Source: Bdellovibrionaceae bacterium UBA1609 | GTDB lineage: Bacteria; Bdellovibrionota; Bdellovibrionia; Bdellovibrionales; UBA1609 | Length of the DNA stretch: 64,000 nucleotides | Reading direction: 5' to 3' | NCBI GenBank assembly: GCA_002321895.1 | Contig: DCMZ01000017.1 | Location: 274,428-338,427 of the forward strand | Shown: one piece after another, positions 1 to 7,788 of the stretch | Position numbering within the stretch: the stretch's first letter is position 1 | How the letters are laid out: each line of letters begins with the position of its first letter | Made by a program: the position numbers and the translations under genes | Notes under the pieces: generated by a model | Databases searched by the model: none | The model's input: only the letters and a program-made list of their open reading frames with translations | Told to the model about the DNA's origin: nothing

Positions 1-169
1 TGAAAAAATCGACAGAAGCGTCTTCTCTAGCAATCGAAGCAGGTGCATTCAGATCCCAATATACATCCGAGTTATTTCTGCCAAAGCAAACTATAGAACG
101 TCCTCTATTTATCAAGCATTCTTTTACGGCACTCCCAAGTAGTCCCGTATGTCCAGACAGCCCAACCAT
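1..169 (-). CDS. NAD-dependent epimerase/dehydratase (SDR), partial, runs off the left edge
   Basis: Only the first 56 codons are in the window. Reading from an ATG at 169, the product starts MVGLSGHTGLLGSAV, an N-terminal Rossmann-type nucleotide-binding motif (GxxGxxG) of extended short-chain dehydrogenases that act on nucleotide sugars. The start lies 2 nt after the stop of the histidine phosphatase upstream of it, so the two are probably co-translated. The substrate cannot be told from this fragment. The family call rests on one motif and on the polysaccharide context. Confidence 0.6.
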   Translation of the reverse strand, partial: MVGLSGHTGLLGSAVKECLINRGRSIVCFGRNNSDVYWDLNAPASIAREDASVDFF

Positions 170-171
170 TA

Positions 172-810
172 CTACACCAACTGCTCAAGACTCAAATCGA
201 GTCCCTTTATTTTACATACAGCATTTTCCAAACTGCCTTCAGACGAGTTCACCTGAATATGACAAATTTTTGCATTTCTAAGCTCTATGCACGGAAAATG
301 TTTAACCTCTATTCCCATAAGCTTATGAATAATTGCTGACATACAACCGTGATGCCCCACAATTAGAACTCTGCTGTTATTCATAAAATGCTTTTGTAAA
401 GACTCTTCAATAAATTTCTCTGCTCGCTCAAATAAATCCAGCAATGACTCACCTCCAGGATATCGAAAATCTGGAAACAAGTTATGAGTTTCAGCTCGGC
501 TATCAATATCCCGGACGAAATCCTTTTTCAAACTACTGCTGTAAGTTCCCGTGTCCAGTTCCATCAGCAGTTCTGAACTATGAATAGAATCAGCCAACTG
601 GAAAACCGGCTCCGCCGTCAACTTAGCTCTCTTCAGTGGACTATGAATGAGTTGATCAAAAATCTTTACCCTATTGTGCGAAGCAGCACTCTTGCTCAAG
701 CTTTTAAGTTGATCCTTCCCTACCCGAGAAGGCTCAGCATCCATTTGACCACATAAAATTCCAGAAACATTTGCCTCAGATTCTACGTGCCTAAGTAGAT
801 ATAAATCCAT
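172..810 (-). CDS. Histidine phosphatase family protein (phosphoglycerate mutase-like)
   Basis: A 212-residue member of the histidine phosphatase superfamily. The phospho-accepting histidine lies in the N-terminal LRHVESEAN motif (the usual form is LRHGET), and the second active-site histidine in VGHHGCMSAI near residue 150. Such enzymes remove phosphate from sugars or nucleotides in the cytoplasm; CobC- or GpmB-like roles are common, and the substrate here is unknown. I chose the ATG at 810 over the GTG at 816 because a GAGGT ribosome-binding site overlaps that GTG and sits five bases before the ATG. It is followed at once by the SDR gene at the left edge and is divergent from the SDR-phosphoribosyltransferase fusion, so a sugar-phosphate substrate is likely. 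That last step is inference. Confidence 0.8.
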   Translation of the reverse strand: MDLYLLRHVESEANVSGILCGQMDAEPSRVGKDQLKSLSKSAASHNRVKIFDQLIHSPLKRAKLTAEPVFQLADSIHSSELLMELDTGTYSSSLKKDFVRDIDSRAETHNLFPDFRYPGGESLLDLFERAEKFIEESLQKHFMNNSRVLIVGHHGCMSAIIHKLMGIEVKHFPCIELRNAKICHIQVNSSEGSLENAVCKIKGLDLSLEQLV

Positions 811-922
811 AATCACCTCAAACTTGCCAATTTTTTAGCATTTTATAAGACTTCAGACAAAGATATTCGATTGCCCGCTTTACCAAAGTGCCATATGTTT
901 TCCCTAAGTATAGGAGATAAAT

Positions 923-2413
923 TTGAAGACCATAATAATTGGTAGTTCTAGCACAGTGGGTGGAAAGCTTATGGAAAAGTTTTCCCCAAAATACAAAACC
1001 ATGGGAACATTTTTTATGAATGATCGAGGCACTCGACCATTGAAAAATGCAATCCACCTTGACGTTACAAAGAGCGAACTTACGGAAAAATTGATTCTTG
1101 ATTTTAAACCAACTTGTGTGATTTATGCTGCCAATTACAATGTAAAAAAATCGTTGGAATCTCCTTTAGATAGCCAGAAAGTTAACCTAAACAGCGTCAA
1201 AGCTGTAGCCACTTTATGCTCTTCTTTAGGCATTAAGTTTATCTATCTATCTACTGATCGCGTATTTGAAGGGTCAGGAGATGGCTCCTATTCTGAGACT
1301 ACAAAAATGTCCCCGCTCTCTAATTTTTCAGAAAATAAAGTTGAGGCAGAAAATTTCATTAGAGAAACAGTAAAAGACTACATCATTTTAAGAACTTCAA
1401 TGCCTTATGGTTATTCGCAACAGTCTGAATTCAGAGGTCATTTGAAAGGTATAATTACAAATTTAAGCCAGGGAATCGCTTGTGATCTAGACAACTCCAC
1501 TAGGAGATATCCTACGTTATCAGATGAAATAGTTGAATATATCGAGTCACTGATACTTAATGGGGAAGCAGGAACTTATCACATTTCCGGTCCCGAGGGA
1601 CTTACCCATTTTGAGATTGGCAAAGCGGTTGCCAAGGCTTATGGCTTTGATACAAATCTTATCAAAGAAAAAACATCTAAAAGTCACATTCCAAGCATTG
1701 AATTGAAATCTGATGATAGTCGATTTCTTCCCAGAGACATATCAAACTTTCAACAAGGACTTAGCGTAATTCGCAAGCAAGCCGGCTGCGCGTTTAAAAT
1801 GATCTATAGCTTACGACCAGATATGTTAATTGCAGATCAAAACGCAAATGATTTTAGAATCAAAGCTGGTCACAAGATTTCTGAAGAGTCCCCAGTGCCG
1901 GAAGATATAGATTTTGTAGTTCCGATTCCTGAATCTGGAATTTACAGTGCGACAGGTGTTGCTGCAGGCAGCGGAAAACCCATATATTTCGGCATCATTC
2001 GTGACTATTTTACTGAAAAAACCCTTTACAGCGCAACTCTTCAAAACAGATACGAGAACTTAAAACGGAAATTAATTCCTGTAAGAGAAATTTTGGAGGG
2101 TAAGAAAATTGTCCTCGTCGATGAAGCTGTACTCTCCGGGTCCACACTAAAAGTTGTAGTATCCATGCTAAAGGATGTTGGCGTGAGGGAAATACATATT
2201 CGCATCCCCTCACCACCTATGGTAAATGAATGTTCTGCAAAGGTATTACCAAACCTCAAATTGGCCGGAAAAAATATGACAAATCAGAAAGCTCTTGAGG
2301 ACCAGCTCCAATCTGATTTCAACGTAGATTCGTTCGCATTCCTTTCAACAAAAGCCTTCATCAGCATAGCTTCTTCAAAAGAAAAAATGTGCTTTGATTG
2401 CTTCCTGAAGTAA
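923..2413 (+). CDS. Fusion protein: RmlD-like SDR domain + PurF-type phosphoribosyltransferase domain
   Basis: A 496-residue two-domain protein. Residues 1 to about 280 resemble RmlD-like extended SDRs: a Rossmann start (IIGSSSTVGG), the STDRVFEG strand, and F135-x3-K139 where the catalytic YxxxK should be, so the tyrosine is replaced by Phe. Residues about 287-496 match the C-terminal half of amidophosphoribosyltransferase PurF: an AGCAFKMIYSLRPD start, VPIPESG (333-339), and a PRPP-loop-like KIVLVDEAVLSGST (395-408). PurF's N-terminal glutaminase is absent. C289, C437, C490 and C493 sit where Bacillus PurF has its 4Fe-4S ligands. The start is TTG with AGGAG six bases upstream. It is divergent from the phosphatase/SDR pair. 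The reaction is unknown; PRPP use and a role in surface-sugar or nucleotide metabolism are inference. Confidence 0.82.
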   Translation: MKTIIIGSSSTVGGKLMEKFSPKYKTMGTFFMNDRGTRPLKNAIHLDVTKSELTEKLILDFKPTCVIYAANYNVKKSLESPLDSQKVNLNSVKAVATLCSSLGIKFIYLSTDRVFEGSGDGSYSETTKMSPLSNFSENKVEAENFIRETVKDYIILRTSMPYGYSQQSEFRGHLKGIITNLSQGIACDLDNSTRRYPTLSDEIVEYIESLILNGEAGTYHISGPEGLTHFEIGKAVAKAYGFDTNLIKEKTSKSHIPSIELKSDDSRFLPRDISNFQQGLSVIRKQAGCAFKMIYSLRPDMLIADQNANDFRIKAGHKISEESPVPEDIDFVVPIPESGIYSATGVAAGSGKPIYFGIIRDYFTEKTLYSATLQNRYENLKRKLIPVREILEGKKIVLVDEAVLSGSTLKVVVSMLKDVGVREIHIRIPSPPMVNECSAKVLPNLKLAGKNMTNQKALEDQLQSDFNVDSFAFLSTKAFISIASSKEKMCFDCFLK

Positions 2414-2423
2414 GAAAGCAAAT

Positions 2424-2459
2424 ATCCATTCTATTATAGAAAAAATTATGGATTTTTTT
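2424..2459 (+). terminator. Possible intrinsic terminator after the SDR-PRTase fusion
   Basis: ATCCAT (2424-2429) pairs with ATGGAT (2448-2453). A small inner stem TTCTA/TAGAA lies between them, and a run of seven T follows. It starts 10 nt after the fusion gene's stop, between two convergent genes. The stem is AT-rich and interrupted, so the call is tentative. Confidence 0.4.
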
Positions 2460-2520
2460 GAGTGCCATGCCCTGATACCCACAGACGACCTCTATGGATA
2501 CCTAAGATTACCTTAAAAGC

Positions 2521-3792
2521 CTAGAGCGAATGAATATTCCATTGCAGCCCTAAATCTCCGGTACCGCGCTCATAAAATTTCATTTCAAAACATTCATGTG
2601 CTTCGGTGACACCTTCAATAAATTCAATTATTTCAGCGCTCAAAAAGCCTCCCAAATTGAATATCAAACTTTTCCCCATCGATTTTGCATAGTCCTCGCT
2701 AAAAGACGCAATTGCGGATAAATACAATTTAACTAAGTCTTGAGCTCTCCTAATATCCTCTTTTTCTGAATTGACGCTTTTCAAATACGAATTCATAAAC
2801 ATTCTGCAGTTGACCAGTAAACTCAAATTCACCTTCGATAGATCGCATAGAACATGAATCAATAGTCCGTGCATTGACATTGGCAGTTGCCTACTAAGCT
2901 CATGCATTGCCAAATAGATTTCCTCACTACTCTCTTTGCTGTTTAAGTAGTCACTTACCAATTTAACAACAGATTCAGAACTAAAATCACCCTTAAGCTC
3001 CTCAAACATTCCTGGCTTAGGTGTTTCCAAAAATTCCGTTTGAAAATGTAATATTCCCCTCTCATGAATCATAAATCCAGTCCAACAAACATCTTTAGCC
3101 ATATCATGGATAGGACGAGCTGGAACTTCGGCAATATTTGGTGCGTATCTAACACGATTAACAACGCCAACTCCATAACTCTTTAGAAGTCTTACCATAG
3201 AGTCTTCTGTCATTATAAAAGAAGGGTATCTTTCCCCTCCATTTTGATAACTACACCGCTCACGTCGCTCAATATCATCTGACTCTGATTCTAGAGTATG
3301 CTCAAAATAATCATAACCCTCTACTATAATCCCATTAAGAATACTGTATTTCCTATTCAATAGAGACTTCTCGCTGGCATAAAGGGTATCAATTATACAA
3401 GACTTACCACTTAACGATAGTGCTTGCTTAATGAGCTCACTCTGATCATCAGGACTCAAATGATAAAATATCCCCGCCATCAAAGTGATATCGATTGTAT
3501 TATTGAAGACTACATTCTTTAGATTAGACAAATTATCATGTTTGACCTCAACCCTATCGGAATAAAGAGACAATTGGTCCGTTAAAAGCTTGCAGCTTTG
3601 CTCCCTCACTTCAATGGCAGAATAATTTATTCCTTTTTTAACTAGCTCCAACAGCATACAGGAGCTCCCTGGGGCAACGTCTAATACACTTAAATTCTCT
3701 ATATCCGGCTCATAGCCTTTGATGATCTGAATTACATTTTTAGCTCTTTGACTCGCCTCAAACTTACCATTCGAATAAAATTCAATTTCCAT
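2521..3792 (-). CDS. Class I SAM-dependent methyltransferase with C-terminal helical extension
   Basis: A 423-residue protein whose first ~230 residues look like a class I SAM methyltransferase. The SAM-binding loop is VLDVAPGSSC (36-45), a degenerate form of the ExGxGxG motif. It is followed by an acidic strand end (YSAIEVRE) and by LMAGIFYHLSPDD, typical of post-motif III regions in DUF1698-like enzymes. Residues from about 250 on are helical and match nothing I recognise. The ATG at 3792 has a GGAGA site five to six bases upstream. It lies in a polysaccharide locus, convergent to the SDR-phosphoribosyltransferase gene, so sugar methylation is plausible but not shown. There are no membrane segments. 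Confidence 0.65.
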   Translation of the reverse strand: MEIEFYSNGKFEASQRAKNVIQIIKGYEPDIENLSVLDVAPGSSCMLLELVKKGINYSAIEVREQSCKLLTDQLSLYSDRVEVKHDNLSNLKNVVFNNTIDITLMAGIFYHLSPDDQSELIKQALSLSGKSCIIDTLYASEKSLLNRKYSILNGIIVEGYDYFEHTLESESDDIERRERCSYQNGGERYPSFIMTEDSMVRLLKSYGVGVVNRVRYAPNIAEVPARPIHDMAKDVCWTGFMIHERGILHFQTEFLETPKPGMFEELKGDFSSESVVKLVSDYLNSKESSEEIYLAMHELSRQLPMSMHGLLIHVLCDLSKVNLSLLVNCRMFMNSYLKSVNSEKEDIRRAQDLVKLYLSAIASFSEDYAKSMGKSLIFNLGGFLSAEIIEFIEGVTEAHECFEMKFYERGTGDLGLQWNIHSL

Positions 3793-4041
3793 ATTCTCTC
3801 CAAAGACTCAAAGTATATAAAATATTTATTGCTCAAAAAAAAGATTTATTATTTCATTTTGAGCGATACTAAACAAATTAAATCAAAGCTATATATAATC
3901 TGCTCAGACAAATACAGATCACTTCTAAATCAATTAATGCTCCGCATATTTCCTGATGATCAGTGGTGGTTTCCTAGGGCTGTTCACTACATTACTCACC
4001 AAACTTTAAAACAAATATATTTTGGCATAAATACACTGAAT

Positions 4042-5211
4042 CTAAATAGAGCCTAGTCTCAAAAAGCCACCATCGTGATAGAGAAACAGTACCGAAGTAG
4101 GATGGGTCAAGTTAATCACACCCTTTAAAAACTTCCCCTTCTCATCTTCTTTTAAGTGATTTGTACTTACATGAAAAACTTGACTAAATCCTAATGAGAA
4201 ATACTCAGCGATATTTTTACCAAAAGAATCGGATATTAAAAGTAAACTTTTACCAGACTTTATATTTAGATTCTTCACACTAGTTACATCTCCAGCGCGC
4301 TCATAGATTTGATCAAGCCCGTCAATACACTCACCCCCCCTACAGATTGAAGAATACACCTCATCTATTTGGGGAACATCAATTGGCTGTGATATCCTTA
4401 CTCCTGGAAAAAAATGTCCTAAATCTGAATCTTTGAGCTCCAAGGCAGAACCCGGAGGGGTAAAATTTTGTATTGAAAACCTGGTCTTCATAATTTCCAT
4501 GGCCATTTTCATCGGAGAAATCCCATACCAGTGAAACATATGTCCATGAAATACTTTTAATTCCTTTTTTAAACCCAACATATCATCCAACAGATACATA
4601 TATTTCGACGAAAGCTCAGGGCTCTTGTCTTTCAACAAATCAGCTAAATATCTTGGCGCGCTAAAAGAGCCCGACCGACACTTGGAAGCCAACAAGCCAG
4701 GAACGTAATCAGGCAATAACTCCGGATAAACAACTGATTTTGACGGTACTATTACAAACCCAACATCAGCCCCGTAGCGGCTCAACTCTTCTACCTTACT
4801 CCTCATCTCATTTTGAATGGTATCAAAAGCCTCTTTTCTTGTATTCTCACGCGTACAAGCTCTTTTAAATAAGGAATACTTTCTCCCTTTATGATGAGAG
4901 CTAAGAAATACACTACCGTCTTTTCCCGCCAAAACCTGATCTGAGGTGAATTCACCAAACAATTTGTAATAAACCCTATTTTTAGCAACTATTAAAATCG
5001 ACCTAAGGGGAAAGTGATCATTAATGTAATTATCTATCTTGCCAGAATACGCAGAAAGCTCCCCAAACTTACGGGGAATGCTAGGGAAAACTACTAACCT
5101 TCTATTCTCATTTATTTTAATGGACTCATCTAATCCAAATCCTTGCCCTAAATGTGGAAGCAAAAGATAAAGAACAAATAAAAGGATTATAACTCTTTCG
5201 TGAGATCTCAT
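4042..5211 (-). CDS. AlgJ/AlgX-like SGNH-type O-acetyltransferase partner
   Basis: A 389-residue protein with an N-terminal hydrophobic anchor (about residues 7-22), then a periplasmic domain like AlgJ/AlgX. Family hallmarks are the NDHFPLR segment (64-70) followed by NRVYYKLFGE, and the serine motif SDSF (327-330). The usual DxHW motif reads M225-F-H227-W, so the histidine is kept but the acidic partner is replaced. AlgJ/AlgX proteins take acetyl groups moved across the inner membrane by an MBOAT protein and place them on exopolysaccharide. The MBOAT gene lies 2 nt upstream, so the pair is surely co-translated. Loss of the Asp could mean reduced or altered activity. The acceptor polymer is unknown. 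Confidence 0.72.
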   Translation of the reverse strand: MRSHERVIILLFVLYLLLPHLGQGFGLDESIKINENRRLVVFPSIPRKFGELSAYSGKIDNYINDHFPLRSILIVAKNRVYYKLFGEFTSDQVLAGKDGSVFLSSHHKGRKYSLFKRACTRENTRKEAFDTIQNEMRSKVEELSRYGADVGFVIVPSKSVVYPELLPDYVPGLLASKCRSGSFSAPRYLADLLKDKSPELSSKYMYLLDDMLGLKKELKVFHGHMFHWYGISPMKMAMEIMKTRFSIQNFTPPGSALELKDSDLGHFFPGVRISQPIDVPQIDEVYSSICRGGECIDGLDQIYERAGDVTSVKNLNIKSGKSLLLISDSFGKNIAEYFSLGFSQVFHVSTNHLKEDEKGKFLKGVINLTHPTSVLFLYHDGGFLRLGSI

Positions 5212-5213
5212 AT

Positions 5214-6638
5214 TTAAAACCTAAAATAGATAAATGGGTTATAAGTATTACCTGACAACATCAGCAAAATGATCAAGGAACAAACAACATAGACACTCAT
5301 ATAAACCCATGTGGCCGATCTCCTAAACCATCCTTCCTTTTGCTTCTCAAAATATCGTTCTAAAAAAGGAACTATTGGGATTGAAAAAATTAAGCCCAAA
5401 ATAAAAAATACTAAAACTTGAGGCCTTGCAAACTGTAAAACACTTAAATCAGCACTAGAAATCTGAAGTCCAAACATTGCTTTAATAAATCCAAAAGCAT
5501 GCCCTAAGCTCTCAGCTCTAAACAAACACCAACCGATTGCAGTAAAAAACAATGCGTATGTATACTGAGCCAAAACTGGAATCTTTGTTAGTAGCTTTGA
5601 AACACCTAATCTTTCAATGACTAATATACAACCATGAAATAGCCCCCAAACGACAAACGTAAAACTTGCTCCATGCCATAATCCACAAAGAAAAAATACG
5701 ATAAAAAGGTTGAAGTAAGTTCTAATTGGCCCTTTCCGATTCCCGCCCAGGGATATATACAGGTAGTCCCTGAACCAACTGGAAAGACTTATATGCCATC
5801 GCCTCCAAAACTCTGTTATCGATTTAGAAATATAAGGATAGTTGAAATTTTGAGGATATGTAAATCCCATCATTCTCCCAAGTCCAATTGCCATATTTGA
5901 ATAACCCGAAAAATCAAAATAAATTTGAAGCGAATAACAAATAACTCCGAACCAAGATATCAAAATATTAAGATCTGCCACCCTCAACGAGAAAATTTCA
6001 TCTGCAGCGATAGCTACATTATTAGCAATTAATACCTTTTGCCCCATTCCCACCAAAAAAATTCGAATTCCGACGGAAACATCTTCGAAACTAATATATC
6101 TCTTCTGTATTTCTGAAGAAATAGTCTTATATCTAACTATAGGCCCAGCGATAAGCTGTGGAAACATCGAAATATAAAGAGCAACGTCTGAAAATCTTTT
6201 TGCTGGCTTTACATCTCCCCTATAGACATCCACTAAATATGAAATTGCTTGAAATGTAAAAAAAGATATACCTAAAGGAAGAGAAATATCGGGTAACTTA
6301 ACATTAAAGTTAAAACCAAATTTGTGAAAAGCTAAAAACAAACTATTCACAAAAAATATTGCATACTTATAGTAAGCTATTAGAAGCAAATTTAATGAGA
6401 CTCCGATAATTAAATAGAGTTTTCTCAACCTAACTGATGAAAATCCTATCTTTAACCCTAATATGTGATTTCCAACTATCGAGCCCAATAAAAGGAATAC
6501 AAATGAAGGTTCTCCCCAGGCGTAGAAGAGAATACTAAACACCAATAAAATCAAATTTCTATAGTTCGAAAATGTAAAATACAGAAAAAGAAATATTGGC
6601 AGAAAGTAAAACAAAAAAAGCAACGAACTAAAAACCAT
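5214..6638 (-). CDS. MBOAT family O-acyltransferase (AlgI-like)
   Basis: A 474-residue, strongly hydrophobic membrane-bound O-acyltransferase. Signature regions are EFWRRWHISLSSWFRDYLY (276-294) and LCGLWHGASF, with the conserved catalytic histidine at 322, as in AlgI and DltB. It probably moves acetyl groups from cytoplasmic acetyl-CoA across the inner membrane to the AlgJ-like protein encoded 2 nt downstream, for acetylation of a surface polysaccharide. Roughly ten membrane segments can be seen. The ribosome-binding site is weak (AGAGG, about 13 bases before the ATG). The gene follows wecB in the same direction. Confidence 0.9.
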   Translation of the reverse strand: MVFSSLLFLFYFLPIFLFLYFTFSNYRNLILLVFSILFYAWGEPSFVFLLLGSIVGNHILGLKIGFSSVRLRKLYLIIGVSLNLLLIAYYKYAIFFVNSLFLAFHKFGFNFNVKLPDISLPLGISFFTFQAISYLVDVYRGDVKPAKRFSDVALYISMFPQLIAGPIVRYKTISSEIQKRYISFEDVSVGIRIFLVGMGQKVLIANNVAIAADEIFSLRVADLNILISWFGVICYSLQIYFDFSGYSNMAIGLGRMMGFTYPQNFNYPYISKSITEFWRRWHISLSSWFRDYLYISLGGNRKGPIRTYFNLFIVFFLCGLWHGASFTFVVWGLFHGCILVIERLGVSKLLTKIPVLAQYTYALFFTAIGWCLFRAESLGHAFGFIKAMFGLQISSADLSVLQFARPQVLVFFILGLIFSIPIVPFLERYFEKQKEGWFRRSATWVYMSVYVVCSLIILLMLSGNTYNPFIYFRF

Positions 6639-6672
6639 TTTTATATTTAACCTCTAATAAGATATTCATAGC

Positions 6673-7788
6673 TTATGTCTCAAATAAATTAACTATTAGA
6701 CGAGCACTTCTCCCCTCTCCATAGGGATTTTTACTACTAGTTGAGATTTGAGTGCGTTGAGCGACACGAATACAAGCCTCGTACACAAGTTCTTTACTTG
6801 CCGAGACCAATTGCCCTAACCCACTCTCAATGACCTCAGGTCTCTCCGTCTCATCCCTTAGAACCACCACCGGCTTACTCAAAGCGATAACTTCTTCTTG
6901 GATCCCTCCGGAATCGGTCAACACAAAATCGGCACTTTTTAACAAATGTAATGTTGAAAAATAGGATTGAGAATCTAAAAGGACGACATTTCCCAGACCA
7001 GACAATACTTCTGCAACAGGTTTATGTACTTTAGGGTTAGGGTGTACAGCATATATAAGAGTGTAATTAGTTAACTTTTCCATAGCGAGCTTAACACCTT
7101 GAAGTATCTGATAAATGGGTTGCCCAAGGTTTTCTCGGCGATGACAGGTCATAAATATGATTTTTTTATTCTCTTTTTTGATGCTCTCAACTAACTGAAA
7201 AACTCTGTCAGATATTAAGTTTGAATTTTTCAGTAGCTTTTCGAGCACAATCTTTTGAGCATCAACAACAGTATTCCCAACCACATAGATAGACTCTTCA
7301 CGTACACCCTCATTAAGAAGATTAAGCTTTGCACCTTCAGTTGGGGCAAAGTTGTAAGTTGCAAATGTTGATATTAATTTTCTATTCATTTCTTCTGGAA
7401 ATGGTCTATTGATATTATTGCTACGCAATCCCGCTTCAACATGGGCAACCTTCACCCCATTATAGAATGCCGCCATCCCAATCATCGCAGCTGTAGTCGT
7501 ATCCCCTTGGACAATTGCAATATCACATTCGTGGTTCTCAAAATACTGAGTGGCCTTTTCTAAAATTTTCGCAGACATTGTGGAAAGTGACTGACTCTCC
7601 CTCATAATTTCAAAATTGTGATCAAACTCCAACTCAAAATCTGCAGCCATCTGCTTTAGTAGGTCTTTATGCTGCCCGGAAGAAATCACTTCAAGTTTGA
7701 TATTTTCACTCTTACGCAATTCCCAAACCACAGGCGCTAATTTAATACATTCCGGTCTCGTGCCAATAAATACTGAAATTCTTTTCAT
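6673..7788 (-). CDS. wecB: UDP-N-acetylglucosamine 2-epimerase, non-hydrolysing
   Basis: A 371-residue enzyme that converts UDP-GlcNAc to UDP-ManNAc in the cytoplasm. Family features are the N-terminal IGTRPECIKLAPV, the HVEAGLRSN segment, the TCHRREN motif and TDSGGIQEE near residue 290, all standard in WecB/MnaA. Length matches the family. The start ATG overlaps the stop of the upstream deacetylase gene as ATGA, so the two are translationally coupled. UDP-ManNAc could feed a ManNAc or ManNAcA unit of the polymer; no UDP-ManNAc dehydrogenase is visible in the window. Confidence 0.95.
   Translation of the reverse strand: MKRISVFIGTRPECIKLAPVVWELRKSENIKLEVISSGQHKDLLKQMAADFELEFDHNFEIMRESQSLSTMSAKILEKATQYFENHECDIAIVQGDTTTAAMIGMAAFYNGVKVAHVEAGLRSNNINRPFPEEMNRKLISTFATYNFAPTEGAKLNLLNEGVREESIYVVGNTVVDAQKIVLEKLLKNSNLISDRVFQLVESIKKENKKIIFMTCHRRENLGQPIYQILQGVKLAMEKLTNYTLIYAVHPNPKVHKPVAEVLSGLGNVVLLDSQSYFSTLHLLKSADFVLTDSGGIQEEVIALSKPVVVLRDETERPEVIESGLGQLVSASKELVYEACIRVAQRTQISTSSKNPYGEGRSARLIVNLFET

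Noticed and set aside
3748..4056. 102-codon plus-strand frame between the methyltransferase and AlgJ-like genes
   Set aside because: It overlaps the start of one gene and the end of another, is AT-rich with no ribosome-binding site or family features, and looks like an open stretch of intergenic sequence.
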